Shown: one piece after another, positions 16,437-25,039 of the stretch
How the letters are laid out: every line of letters starts with the position of its first letter
Numbering within the stretch: position 1 is the first letter of the stretch
From: Candidatus Sodaliphilus limicaballi
Lineage (GTDB): Bacteria; Bacteroidota; Bacteroidia; Bacteroidales; Muribaculaceae
Reading direction: 5' to 3'
Assembly (NCBI GenBank): GCA_018065815.1
Contig: JAGHSP010000308.1
Coordinates: 1-27,070 of the forward strand
DNA length: 27,070 nucleotides
Position numbers and translations under genes: made by a program
The notes under the pieces: generated by a model
What the model saw: the letters and a program-made list of their open reading frames with translations, nothing else
What the model was told of the DNA's origin: nothing
The model's database searches: none

Positions 16437-16588
16437 TACAAACCATCATCGCCCTCTTCATCGTGGCAATAGCCCTAGTGTGGGTACTCATGCGCCTGTT
16501 CAAGAAGCCCAAAACCAACGGAGGCCCATGCAGCTGCGGCTGCAGCAACTGCGACAAGCACCACTGCCCCACCCACCCCAAGCACTGA
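16433..16588 (+). CDS. FeoB-associated Cys-rich membrane protein
   Basis: I chose the ATG at 16433, which overlaps the feoB stop as ATGA; an in-frame extension upstream would run inside feoB. The 51-residue protein has one membrane segment (residues 3-20) followed by a basic RLFKKPK stretch and a short Cys/His tail, CSCGCSNCDKHHCPTHPKH. This is the pattern of the small Cys-rich proteins found directly after feoB in many Bacteroidota and Firmicutes. The tail could bind Fe2+ or an iron-sulfur cluster and serve FeoB much as FeoC does, but that role is not established. Confidence 0.85.
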   Translation: MIQTIIALFIVAIALVWVLMRLFKKPKTNGGPCSCGCSNCDKHHCPTHPKH

Positions 16589-16610
16589 AATAATAGCCAC
16601 CCCCGGTAGC

Positions 16611-16702
16611 ACCATCAAAGGGACGGTTCGACCATCAAAGGGACGGTTCTTTTGATGGCGACCATCAGACCAGACCATCAAAGGGACGGTTCTTTTGATG
16701 GT
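16611..16702. repeat. Clustered hairpin repeat ACCATCAAAGGGACGGTTC
   Basis: Three identical 19-base units ACCATCAAAGGGACGGTTC lie at 16611-16629, 16631-16649 and 16674-16692. The second and third are followed by inverted arms: CCATCAAA (16632-16639)/TTTGATGG (16651-16658), and ACCATCAAA (16674-16682)/TTTGATGGT (16694-16702), each around the same 11-base loop GGGACGGTTCT. A partial unit (ACCATCAG) lies at 16661. Related GGGACGGTTC-containing intergenic repeats are, as I recall, widespread in several bacterial phyla. The location after the feo operon allows a terminator-like use. No transposase is nearby, so this is a REP/MITE-like non-autonomous element. Confidence 0.85.
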
Positions 16703-16775
16703 GGGTAATCTTAGGGATTTGAGCTCGAAAATGTAAGTTTATGATATACTGGGGTGATAATTCCCGATTTTTATC

Positions 16776-16783
16776 TATATTTG
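16776..16783 (+). promoter_or_regulatory. -7 box upstream of the hypothetical gene at 16886
   Basis: TATATTTG matches TAnnTTTG. No convincing TTTG was found 19-21 bases upstream. If used, the leader would be about 95 bases long and contain the hairpin at 16818-16848. Confidence 0.45.
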
Positions 16784-16817
16784 CAGTTGTTAAGCGAAAT
16801 CATTAGTAGCTGCGCAA

Positions 16818-16848
16818 CCAGGATGTTATTATAAAGCACGCGTCCTGG
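16818..16848 (+). other. Hairpin in the predicted 5' leader of the 16886 gene
   Basis: CCAGGATG (16818-16825) pairs with CGTCCTGG (16841-16848) over 8 positions including one G-U, with a 15-base loop. It lies between the likely promoter and the ATG. I know of no riboswitch of this form. Confidence 0.35.
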
Positions 16849-16885
16849 CTATAGATGATTTATAAACTCTCAAATAATTGTTTGC

Positions 16886-17476
16886 ATGGATAAGATACAT
16901 TGGATAGAGAAACTGAAGGATTTGGAAAGCGGTTTTGTCTGGGACGGGGATAAAGCCACACGCGTCATGACAGAAGAGGAAATGTGTATTGCCGAGGCTT
17001 ATATTGACAAAGAAACGCATGGCACATTCTGTTATCAACCAAACAGAGGTTATCCAGGAAGAATACTGCAATGTAAAATGGTTTCGTGGAAGGAGTTATA
17101 TCAGATATTGATTGAACTACCCTTCTGGAGATGCAGTCGGATACTTATTCCGTGGGACCCAACTCTTTTAGAAAAATTCCGTATCAAATCAGAGAGAATA
17201 GACTCATTCATAAGCACAGGAGTAATCCCTGTAACACCTTACATCAGGGATGATAACTTTATATCAGTTTATATATATGTGAATTCTCGTTTTGAAGCTT
17301 ATGATGAAGGTGGCTATGGTGGAGGTGAAGATGAAGAATATGCATTTGCAGTGATTGACAATGAAGGACGCTTGGCATATCCCTTTACTCGATGTTTAGA
17401 TATAGCACTCACCTCTATGTTGAAAATGGATTCCACAAAATTCATTCCTGAAAGTAAACGCAAAAAGTTATTTTGA
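16886..17476 (+). CDS. Hypothetical protein, AT-rich gene
   Basis: I do not recognise this 196-residue protein. It has no signal peptide or membrane segment. Residues about 1-50 are acidic/polar (KDLESGFVWDGDKATRVMTE), the middle holds a hydrophobic patch with WKELYQILIELPFWRCSRIL, and a Gly/acidic loop (EGGYGGGEDEEYAF) near 140-155 precedes VIDNEGRLAYPFTRCLD. Its size, solubility, acidic loop and lone position in an AT-rich patch recall immunity proteins of polymorphic toxins or orphan accessory genes, but no motif proves this. It is flanked by a repeat cluster on one side and a gene-free AT-rich stretch on the other, and the flanking housekeeping genes are GC-richer, so acquisition is likely. 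Confidence 0.8.
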   Translation: MDKIHWIEKLKDLESGFVWDGDKATRVMTEEEMCIAEAYIDKETHGTFCYQPNRGYPGRILQCKMVSWKELYQILIELPFWRCSRILIPWDPTLLEKFRIKSERIDSFISTGVIPVTPYIRDDNFISVYIYVNSRFEAYDEGGYGGGEDEEYAFAVIDNEGRLAYPFTRCLDIALTSMLKMDSTKFIPESKRKKLF

Positions 17477-17952
17477 GTCACTTAACTATAAGCATTTTAA
17501 TCAGATTGCTTTTGTTACTCTTTGGGTACTTTGGTATCAGTACAACAATCTGCAATCTGTATTAGTCTCAATGTATTACTTTATGGCGCATCGCTTGAAA
17601 TTTCCAGAGGCAAAAAAATAATTCTTCGTCAACATCTTCATGTTGCACAAAAATGTTAGCAATAATATTTTTAATGAAGATGTTTTTTGGGGTTTTTGGG
17701 CCGTGTAAGAGAAGAACAGCCCGGCAGGGTGATTGTCTTTTTCTCTTCATTTTAGACACAAAACACAAATCCAATACTCTGCGGGAAAGTCGGGGCTTAC
17801 TTCGCACTTGCAGTCGCAGTTGTCATTGGTAACAGAAACCCGAAAAACCGCGAGAAAAATTATTTTATTCCAGTTTCCCCTTGTTTCGTGTTTTATATAT
17901 CAGGAAAAATCATTACCTTTGTAAATTGAAAAAACAAATACTATCAAAGACT
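17477..17952. other. Gene-free AT-rich stretch with a long inverted repeat
   Basis: I see no convincing gene here. The main structure is a perfect 11-bp inverted repeat, AACATCTTCAT at 17631-17641 and ATGAAGATGTT at 17674-17684. The 32-base interior contains a smaller TTGC/GCAA pairing. The second arm runs into a T-rich, then G-rich stretch (TTTTTTGGGG), so it could act as a plus-strand terminator for the gene ending at 17476, although 155 bases separate them. The rest is low-complexity AT-rich sequence up to the udk promoter. Confidence 0.5.
17914..17921 (+). promoter_or_regulatory. -7 box of the udk-lptB-lactonase promoter
   Basis: TACCTTTG matches TAnnTTTG and lies 31 bases before the udk ATG. 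The -33 region holds only partial matches (TTTC, CGTG), so the upstream element is weak. Confidence 0.55.
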
Positions 17953-18566
17953 ATGATTATAATAGGTATCGCCGGTGGAACCGGTTCAGGAAAAACAACT
18001 GTAGTGCGCAAGATCATGGAACGCCTCCCCAAGGGCGAAGTAGGCATCATCTCTCAGGATAACTACTACAAGGACTCGAGTCATGTCCCCGTTGAGGAAC
18101 GCCAGAAGATTAACTTCGACGAGCCCGCAGCATTTGACTGGGACCTCCTGCTCAATCATCTTGAGGAACTCAAGAAAGGCAACGCCATCGAGATGCCCAC
18201 CTATAGCTACCTCACCTGCTCACGCAATGAGGAAACAATCCACCTCGAGCCACACGACGTTGTCGTTATCGAAGGCATCCTGGTGCTCAGCGACCCTCGC
18301 CTGCGCAATATCATGGACATCAAGGTATATGTTGATGCCGACGGCGACGACCGACTCATACGCGTCATCTCGCGCGACTGCATCGAGCGCGGACGCACTG
18401 CCGAGGCCGTTATCGAGCGTTACCAACGCGTGCTCAAACCCATGCACCTGCTGCACATCGAGCCCGCTAAACGACATGCCAACATCATCGTGCCCGAGGG
18501 CGGACACAACGAGGTGGCAATCAATCTTATCACCGACTACATCAAGGGCAAGCTGCCCCAGAAATA

Positions 18567-18567
<1 letters not shown>
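17953..18567 (+). CDS. udk: Uridine kinase
   Basis: The ATG at 17953 follows the TACCTTTG promoter and yields the usual 204-residue length; an in-frame ATG-like start 72 bases upstream would lie before the promoter. The protein starts MIIIGIAGGTGSGKTTVVRK with Walker A GGTGSGKT at residues 8-15. It continues with ISQDNYYKD, FDEPAAFDWDLL, the substrate-binding YSYLTCSRNEET, VIEGILVL and the lid region RDCIERGRTAEAVIERYQ, all typical of Udk. It phosphorylates uridine and cytidine in pyrimidine salvage in the cytoplasm. The stop overlaps the ATG of lptB by one base (TAATG), so the two genes form an operon. Confidence 0.95.
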
Positions 18568-19433
<866 letters not shown>

Positions 19434-19458
19434 CACTAACATCAAGCAACTCACTCCT

Positions 19459-20469
19459 ATGCGTTTACTGATAGGAACCTACACAGATATCGCCCTCGCT
19501 CCCAGCACGAGCAAGGGCGTATATTTATATGACCTGGATTCCACCACCCTGCAAGCCACTTGCTTGGACTGTGTCCAGGTTAAAAACCCGTCGTGGGTAG
19601 CCGCGAGCCATGGCAATGCCTTCACGTTGAGCGAGTGCGGCGACCAGTCGTGGCTCCACTCAATCGCGATAGACGGCAACACGTTGCGGCTGACATCCAG
19701 CAAGAAAAGCCCTGGAGACGACCCGTGCCACTGCGTAGCACTTAACGGCATGTTATACAGCGCCAACTACAGCAGCGGATCCATCACTGCTGTTAAGGTG
19801 AATGATGACGGCACGCTGGGCGAGACAATCCAGAACCTGCATTTCCATGAACACAGCACCACGCCACGCCAACTCACAGCCCACCTCCACAACATGGCGG
19901 TTTCCCCATGCGGCGACCTAATGGCGGCAAGCAACCTGGGCGGCGACTGCATCTACCTGATGAGGATAAACGGCGATGGGACAATCGCCACTCTCCACAC
20001 CCTGCACACCACCGCCGGCAGCGGTCCGCGCCATCTGACCTGGAACAACGACGGCACACGCCTGTATCTCATCACCGAACTGACCAACGAAGTCATGGCG
20101 TTTGCCCTGGACGGTAACCGTCTCGTCCACATGCAGACACTCACCGCCGAAGCCGAGAAAGGACACGGAGCGGCTCACATACACATCCATCCGTCAGGGA
20201 AATGGTTATATGCCAGCGTTAGGGTCGTGAACAACGGCATAGCGATGTTCGGTATCAATGGCGACGGGACATTGGAGCGCAAGGCGTTCTACCCCACCGG
20301 CACGCATCCGCGCCACTTTGCCATCACCCCGTGCGGAAGCCTGCTGCTAAATGCATGCCGCGACAAAAACGCAATCGAGCTATACCGCATCAACAGCGAC
20401 GGGACACTGGCATATCTGGCAGGGCACGACATAGGCTTGGGTATGCCCGTGTGCATCACCCTGCTGTGA
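19459..20469 (+). CDS. Lactonase family protein (6-phosphogluconolactonase-like beta-propeller)
   Basis: Start chosen at ATG 19459, just after lptB; the open frame extends upstream into lptB but that is coding in another frame. The 336-residue protein begins MRLLIGTYTD and shows seven-bladed propeller repeats of the YbhE/Pgl type: GVYLYDLDSTTLQ, SITAVKVNDDGTLG, CIYLMRINGDGTIA, GIAMFGINGDGTLERK and IELYRINSDGTLAYLAGHDI. The family motifs HIHPSGKWLYASVR and TGTHPRHFAITPCGSLLL are present. Relatives hydrolyse 6-phosphogluconolactone in the pentose phosphate pathway or act on related lactones. There is no signal peptide, so it is cytoplasmic. The 25-base gap to lptB suggests cotranscription. The exact substrate is uncertain. 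Confidence 0.88.
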   Translation: MRLLIGTYTDIALAPSTSKGVYLYDLDSTTLQATCLDCVQVKNPSWVAASHGNAFTLSECGDQSWLHSIAIDGNTLRLTSSKKSPGDDPCHCVALNGMLYSANYSSGSITAVKVNDDGTLGETIQNLHFHEHSTTPRQLTAHLHNMAVSPCGDLMAASNLGGDCIYLMRINGDGTIATLHTLHTTAGSGPRHLTWNNDGTRLYLITELTNEVMAFALDGNRLVHMQTLTAEAEKGHGAAHIHIHPSGKWLYASVRVVNNGIAMFGINGDGTLERKAFYPTGTHPRHFAITPCGSLLLNACRDKNAIELYRINSDGTLAYLAGHDIGLGMPVCITLL

Positions 20470-20522
20470 CCTGGGGGAAGATTCACAAGGAAATCTGCTT
20501 AATCTCGTTATGTGGGAGAGCA

Positions 20523-20545
20523 GGAAATGAGGAAATGAGGAAATG
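20523..20545. repeat. Short 8-bp tandem repeat GGAAATGA
   Basis: Nearly three copies of GGAAATGA in the gap between the lactonase gene and holB. It is too short to assign a function; it joins several other short tandem repeats in spacers of this window. Confidence 0.6.
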
Positions 20546-20577
20546 CTGCGACAACCCATCTTTTTTGTAACCCCATG

Positions 20578-20609
20578 GTTGCGAATATGGGAAAAAAAAT
20601 GTATCTTTG
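20578..20609 (+). promoter_or_regulatory. Promoter of holB
   Basis: GTTG at 20578-20581 is followed after 20 bases by TATCTTTG at 20602-20609, a Bacteroidota-type promoter with one mismatch in the -33 element. It lies about 22 bases before the holB ATG. Confidence 0.65.
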
Positions 20610-20631
20610 AAGTCCAAACCGAAACAGGATT

Positions 20632-21753
20632 ATGAAATTCAGCGATATACTAGGCAATGAGCAGGCAGTCCACAGGGTGCGTCAACTCATCGACAACGAC
20701 CGTCTCCCGCACGCCTTGCTGCTCCACGGCGATGCCGGCACTCCCAAGCTGGCGCTGGCACGAGCCATGGCGCAATACCTGCACTGCACTAACCGCACCG
20801 GCGGCGAGCCGTGCGGCACCTGCCCATCGTGCAGGCAGCACCAGTCACACAACCACACCGACACGTTTTTCTCCTTCCCCTACCTCAAGAAGGACGAGAG
20901 CAGCGTGTGCGACGACTTCATGCCCGAGTGGAAAGAATTTCTCGACACCAATCCACTTGTGGAGGATTACCACAACTGGTTGAGTCTGCTCAAGAACGAG
21001 AACTCGCAGCCCGCCATCATGGTCAAGGAGAGCGACAGCATCATGCGCAAGATGAGCATGAGCGCTTTCACGTCGCGCTACAAGGTCCTCATCATGTGGC
21101 TGCCCGAGAAGATGCGAGAAGACTGTGCCAACAAGCTGCTCAAACTCATCGAGGAACCCTTTGACGACTGCAAGTTCATCCTCGTGAGCGACAACATGAA
21201 GGCTATCCTTCCCACCATCTTGTCGCGCACGCAACGCATCGAGCTGCTGCGTGTGCCCATGACCGCCATCGCCGCTCACCTCACCGCCACCTACGGCATA
21301 GACCAGCAGCAGGCCATGGCCATCGCTGCCAGCGCCGACGGCGACGTGGCTCAAGCTGTGCGCATGCTGCACACCGACAACGAGACACGTGAGTTTCACG
21401 AGCGCTTCATGGAACTCATGCGACTAGCCTATATGCGTGACCTCGTGAAACTTAAAGCTTGGAGCGAGGCCATCACCGACATGAAACGTGAGAAATCACG
21501 ACGTTTCCTCGCCTACGCTTCCAGGCAGGTGAGGGAAAACTTCGTTTACAACCTGCGCACCCCTGGGCTCAACTACATGACTCGCGAGGAAGAACAGTTC
21601 AGCACACGGTTCTCGCCCTATATCAACGAGTATAACGTGGAACGGCTCTTTGCCGAGTTTAACCGTGCCGAGGCCGAAATCATGGGCAACGGAAACGCAC
21701 GCATCATTCTTTTCGACCTTGCTGTGCGCACCACAATACTAATCAAGAGATGA
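20632..21753 (+). CDS. holB: DNA polymerase III delta' subunit
   Basis: The 373-residue protein has the clamp-loader AAA+ layout of delta'. It begins FSDILGNEQAVHRVRQLIDN and RLPHALLLHGDAGTPKLALA, a degenerate Walker A as expected for an ATP-inactive delta'. A zinc-binding Cys cluster follows, with CTNRTGGEPCGTCPSC, and then KVLIMWLPEKMREDCANKLL, KLIEEPFDDCKFILVS and ILSRTQRIELLRV (SRT instead of the more usual SRC). An insertion between the zinc motif and the sensor region (about residues 75-130) is common in Bacteroidota HolB. It is part of the clamp loader that places the beta clamp on DNA. The downstream gap holds heptanucleotide repeats and then an AddB-like nuclease. Confidence 0.93.
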   Translation: MKFSDILGNEQAVHRVRQLIDNDRLPHALLLHGDAGTPKLALARAMAQYLHCTNRTGGEPCGTCPSCRQHQSHNHTDTFFSFPYLKKDESSVCDDFMPEWKEFLDTNPLVEDYHNWLSLLKNENSQPAIMVKESDSIMRKMSMSAFTSRYKVLIMWLPEKMREDCANKLLKLIEEPFDDCKFILVSDNMKAILPTILSRTQRIELLRVPMTAIAAHLTATYGIDQQQAMAIAASADGDVAQAVRMLHTDNETREFHERFMELMRLAYMRDLVKLKAWSEAITDMKREKSRRFLAYASRQVRENFVYNLRTPGLNYMTREEEQFSTRFSPYINEYNVERLFAEFNRAEAEIMGNGNARIILFDLAVRTTILIKR

Positions 21754-21755
21754 GT

Positions 21756-21783
21756 GGTTATTGGTTACTGGTTATCGGTTATT
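21756..21783. repeat. Heptanucleotide tandem repeat GGTTAYY, four copies
   Basis: GGTTATT, GGTTACT, GGTTATC, GGTTATT follow one another in perfect 7-base phase directly after the holB stop. A second 7-base repeat with another unit follows after four bases. Confidence 0.85.
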
Positions 21784-21787
21784 GAAT

Positions 21788-21829
21788 TCTCTAATCTCTA
21801 ATCTCTCATCTCTAATCTCTAATCTCTAA
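21788..21829. repeat. Heptanucleotide tandem repeat TCTCTAA, six copies
   Basis: Six units of TCTCTAA, the third reading TCTCTCA, end 6 bases before the ATG of the AddB-like gene. They fill the whole ribosome-binding region, so a change in copy number could alter spacing or expression. No promoter box was seen between holB and this gene, so the repeat is transcribed with holB. Confidence 0.9.
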
Positions 21830-21835
21830 ACTAAA

Positions 21836-24800
21836 ATGAGCACACCATTTCTCTCACAAGTAGCACAGTTCTACATCAACAACAGCGACCTTGCCGACAC
21901 TGCGTTTGTATTTCCCAATCGACGCAGCGCCTTGCAATTCAGGCACATACTCAAAAAAACTCTCAAGAGATACACTTTCTTGCCCGAAATCATGTCAATG
22001 AACGACTTTGTGGATCACGCCACCCGACACACCGACTGCATCATCGCGTCGCCGGTCGAGATCCTTTTCATCGCATTTAAGGCCTACAAGGAATGTATGG
22101 GCGACAACGCTGGCGAGTTCGACAAGTTTGCCTACTGGGGGCAACTGCTGGTCAACGACTTCAACGACATCGACATGAACCTCGTTGATGCTAATGACCT
22201 GTACCGAAACCTCAAACAGGAGAGAGAGATCGTAACCAGCTACATCGAAGATGACAACCTCAAAAACGCCATCAACTCTATACTCAACATCAGCGTGAAC
22301 GACAAGGACGACGACAAGTTCTGGAAACCACGCGATACCGACTATAACAACGACAGCGTGCAGGGCAAATTCATCACCCTGTGGAACCAGCTTGCCAACA
22401 TCTACAACAAGTTTGGCGAAATACTGGACCATCACAAACTCACCACCCAGGGCAAGCTCTATCGCGAGGCGCTACGGTGGATTGAAAACACGCCTGCCGC
22501 AGGACTGGGATTCTCCCGCATCGTCATGGTGGGACACGACGCATTGACAACGAGCGAGATGCGCATGTTCAAGGCTCTGCAGAAGAAAGGCGTGGCACAC
22601 TTCTGGTGGGACAATGCCGCACAGGCTTTCAACTGCGACACCAATCCCGCTTCCAAACTCATCAAGGCCATGGCCGAGGCCTTTCCCGCACCGCAGAAAC
22701 TCGAGGAAATCGACCACACGCCGCACATCGAGGTGCATGCAGTGCCATCAGTCATCGGCATGGCCAAGTGCGCCTTTGACGGCATAACCGCTGTCTCACC
22801 GCACACTGCCATCGTGCTCCCCGACGAGTCGATGCTTGAGCCTCTCATCAATTCCACGCCCCACTTTGTCAAGGGCGCCGAGGACCTCAACATCACCATG
22901 GGTTACCCCATGAAGCGTTCCAGCATCACTTCGCTCATGCATCTCGTGGCTCTGGCCCACAAGCGGGCGTCACGCAAGTGCAAAGGCGAGTCCACCGAGT
23001 ATTTCTTCTTCCGCGAAGACGTGCGCGACATCCTCTCGCACCCCATCCTCAAAATGGCATTCACTCGCGAAGTAATGGAACTCAACAAGAAGATTCTTGA
23101 GAATCACGAGTTCAACATCCCCGAGAGTCTGTTCACTGGGTCGCTCCTCAAGCCATTGTTCAACACATTCAGCGTAGAGATGATTACAACCGCCCAGGTC
23201 AAGAAATTCCTGCACGGCCTCGAAGAATTTTGCATCGATCTCAACACCCGCGTCGCCCACACAGAGAGCAAACTCGCCAAACTCACCGCGCCGGACAGCA
23301 ACGATGAAACCGGCAACGACGAAACCGGCAACGACGACGAGAAATCCATCGACAAGACCATGCCCATGACCCTGCAACGGGCCTTCATCATGAAGTACAC
23401 CGACGTGCTCAAGCAACTGCAGGACGCCGTGGATAGCATCGGGCTGCCAGTACACGACATCACAGTGTTCCACCTTATCGACCGCATGACCCTGGGCACC
23501 ACATTGCCCTTCGGCGGCACTTCCGACGTGGGCATCCAGGTAATGGGTATGCTCGAAACTCGATGCCTTGACTTCGACACCATCAACATCCTCTCGGCCA
23601 ACGAGGGTGTCCTCCCCCAGCGCAAAGCCGTCAGGTCATTCATCCCCGACCGATACAGGGTGGAGATGCACATGCCGTCAATGGCAATCATCGACGCTGT
23701 GGACAGCTACAGGTTCTATCGACTCATAGGACGCGCCAATCGCATCTCGCTGTTCTATGACACCAGCAACAACTCCGGAAACGAGCCTTCACGATACATC
23801 GAGCAGCTACACAAGGTTTATCACCTCGACATCACTAGGTTTAAGCGCACCGCCACCGTGGTCAACATACCCGAACTCAACATCTCGTTGCAAAACAAGG
23901 ACCTCAAGCAGCGCTTCAAGGACAAATACACCGCAGGAGACCCCACTGATGAGTCGCAGAACACTCCATGCCTCTCGGCATCATCCATCAAGGAATACAT
24001 CAAGTGTCCACTGATGTTCTACTTCCACCACCTCATGAGACTCAGCGCCGACAACGACATGACCGAGTTCATGGATTCTGGAACATTCGGAACCATCGTG
24101 CACGACTCTCTCGAGGACCTCTTCACGTCTAACGCTAAACACGACGTGAACAGCATCAATGACTACATCAATAACCACCTCGACAAAACGCTCGAGCGCA
24201 ACATCAACAAGGTGTTCTTCCACAAGGAGGGAGATAGCCTCAACGACGAAATCACCGGCCAGGCGCTCATTCTCTTCGAGACCATCAAGCGCTTTGTAGT
24301 CAACGCACTGCAACACGACATCGAGTGCATCAAGGAGCATGGACCCATCACAACCGTCGAGTGTGAAAAAGAGCACAAGCTCAAACTCAAAGTTGGCGGC
24401 ACAGCCTTCAATTTCACCTTCAAGGCCGACCGCATCGACCGCCTGGGCACTACGCTGCGCATCATCGACTACAAGACCGGCGGAGACTCCACCGACGGAA
24501 AACTTGAAAAAATGTTCGACATAGGCAGCAAAAAGATACACCCGCTCGCACTCATGCAGCTCCTGCTCTATGCCATCGCTTATAGCCAGCTCGATGATAA
24601 CGAACTGAAAAAGGGAAAAATAGACAAGGTGCAGCTGCTCATCTACAAACTCAGCAAGATGGAAGAAACCGGAGGCACAGTCGATGGTACCGAACTAATC
24701 TTCGAAGTCACACCCGAGCACAAGCTCAAAGGCGACCTCATCGACCACTTCACGCGAGAACTTGAAAATTGCATCAAGCACATGTTCAGTCCCGATGAAG

Positions 24801-24871
24801 CATTCACGCAGACCCATCTCGACGACACCACATGCAACTACTGCCACTTCACCGACTTCTGCCGGCGATAA
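21836..24871 (+). CDS. AddB-like PD-(D/E)XK nuclease family protein
   Basis: The 1011-residue protein has the layout of the AddB-like helicase-nuclease subunit. The N-terminal helicase-like half starts with DTAFVFPNRRSALQFRHILK and lacks a GxGKT Walker A. Middle motifs include GMLETRCLDFDTINILSANE, matching the SF1-like motif region. The C-terminal nuclease has SSIKEYIKCPLMFYFHHL near residue 715-735, then FKADRIDRLG near 863 and the catalytic LRIIDYKTGG near 875. It ends with three Cys in TTCNYCHFTDFC. The Cys at about 723 and these three match the four-Cys iron-sulfur staple of AddB. AddAB-type enzymes process double-strand ends for recombination; no AddA is in the window. A small acidic repeat NDETGNDETGND lies near residue 490. 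Confidence 0.88.
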   Translation: MSTPFLSQVAQFYINNSDLADTAFVFPNRRSALQFRHILKKTLKRYTFLPEIMSMNDFVDHATRHTDCIIASPVEILFIAFKAYKECMGDNAGEFDKFAYWGQLLVNDFNDIDMNLVDANDLYRNLKQEREIVTSYIEDDNLKNAINSILNISVNDKDDDKFWKPRDTDYNNDSVQGKFITLWNQLANIYNKFGEILDHHKLTTQGKLYREALRWIENTPAAGLGFSRIVMVGHDALTTSEMRMFKALQKKGVAHFWWDNAAQAFNCDTNPASKLIKAMAEAFPAPQKLEEIDHTPHIEVHAVPSVIGMAKCAFDGITAVSPHTAIVLPDESMLEPLINSTPHFVKGAEDLNITMGYPMKRSSITSLMHLVALAHKRASRKCKGESTEYFFFREDVRDILSHPILKMAFTREVMELNKKILENHEFNIPESLFTGSLLKPLFNTFSVEMITTAQVKKFLHGLEEFCIDLNTRVAHTESKLAKLTAPDSNDETGNDETGNDDEKSIDKTMPMTLQRAFIMKYTDVLKQLQDAVDSIGLPVHDITVFHLIDRMTLGTTLPFGGTSDVGIQVMGMLETRCLDFDTINILSANEGVLPQRKAVRSFIPDRYRVEMHMPSMAIIDAVDSYRFYRLIGRANRISLFYDTSNNSGNEPSRYIEQLHKVYHLDITRFKRTATVVNIPELNISLQNKDLKQRFKDKYTAGDPTDESQNTPCLSASSIKEYIKCPLMFYFHHLMRLSADNDMTEFMDSGTFGTIVHDSLEDLFTSNAKHDVNSINDYINNHLDKTLERNINKVFFHKEGDSLNDEITGQALILFETIKRFVVNALQHDIECIKEHGPITTVECEKEHKLKLKVGGTAFNFTFKADRIDRLGTTLRIIDYKTGGDSTDGKLEKMFDIGSKKIHPLALMQLLLYAIAYSQLDDNELKKGKIDKVQLLIYKLSKMEETGGTVDGTELIFEVTPEHKLKGDLIDHFTRELENCIKHMFSPDEAFTQTHLDDTTCNYCHFTDFCRR

Positions 24872-24925
24872 TGCAATAGAAACAATAGAAATATGGAATA
24901 TCAATAAACAACTAGGTGCAAACTC

Positions 24926-24956
24926 TTTGATATTTCAATAATTATTCGTAACTTTG
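24926..24956 (+). promoter_or_regulatory. Promoter of rplY-pth-S4 operon
   Basis: TTTG at 24926-24929, 19 bases, then TAACTTTG at 24949-24956: a full-consensus Bacteroidota promoter. The predicted leader is about 80 bases. It is a useful contrast to the feoAB and RIC-LuxR promoters, which share the TAACTTTG box but lack TTTG. Confidence 0.8.
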
Positions 24957-25039
24957 CACCGCTTTTTAAAAATTCCAGTGTGATGGGAAATTAAGGAGCT
25001 ATTTAACAACTTAATTTTGAGTAACACAACTTATTAAAA

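Noticed and set aside
16611..16702. Possible CRISPR array from three identical units
   Set aside because: Spacing between units is 1 and 24 bases, units contain hairpin arms and no cas genes are near; better explained as a REP/MITE-like element.
17959..17974. AATAGGTAT-like half of the feo operator at the udk start
   Set aside because: It lies within the first codons of udk, lacks the other half and is not upstream of a -7 box; coincidence from the coding sequence.
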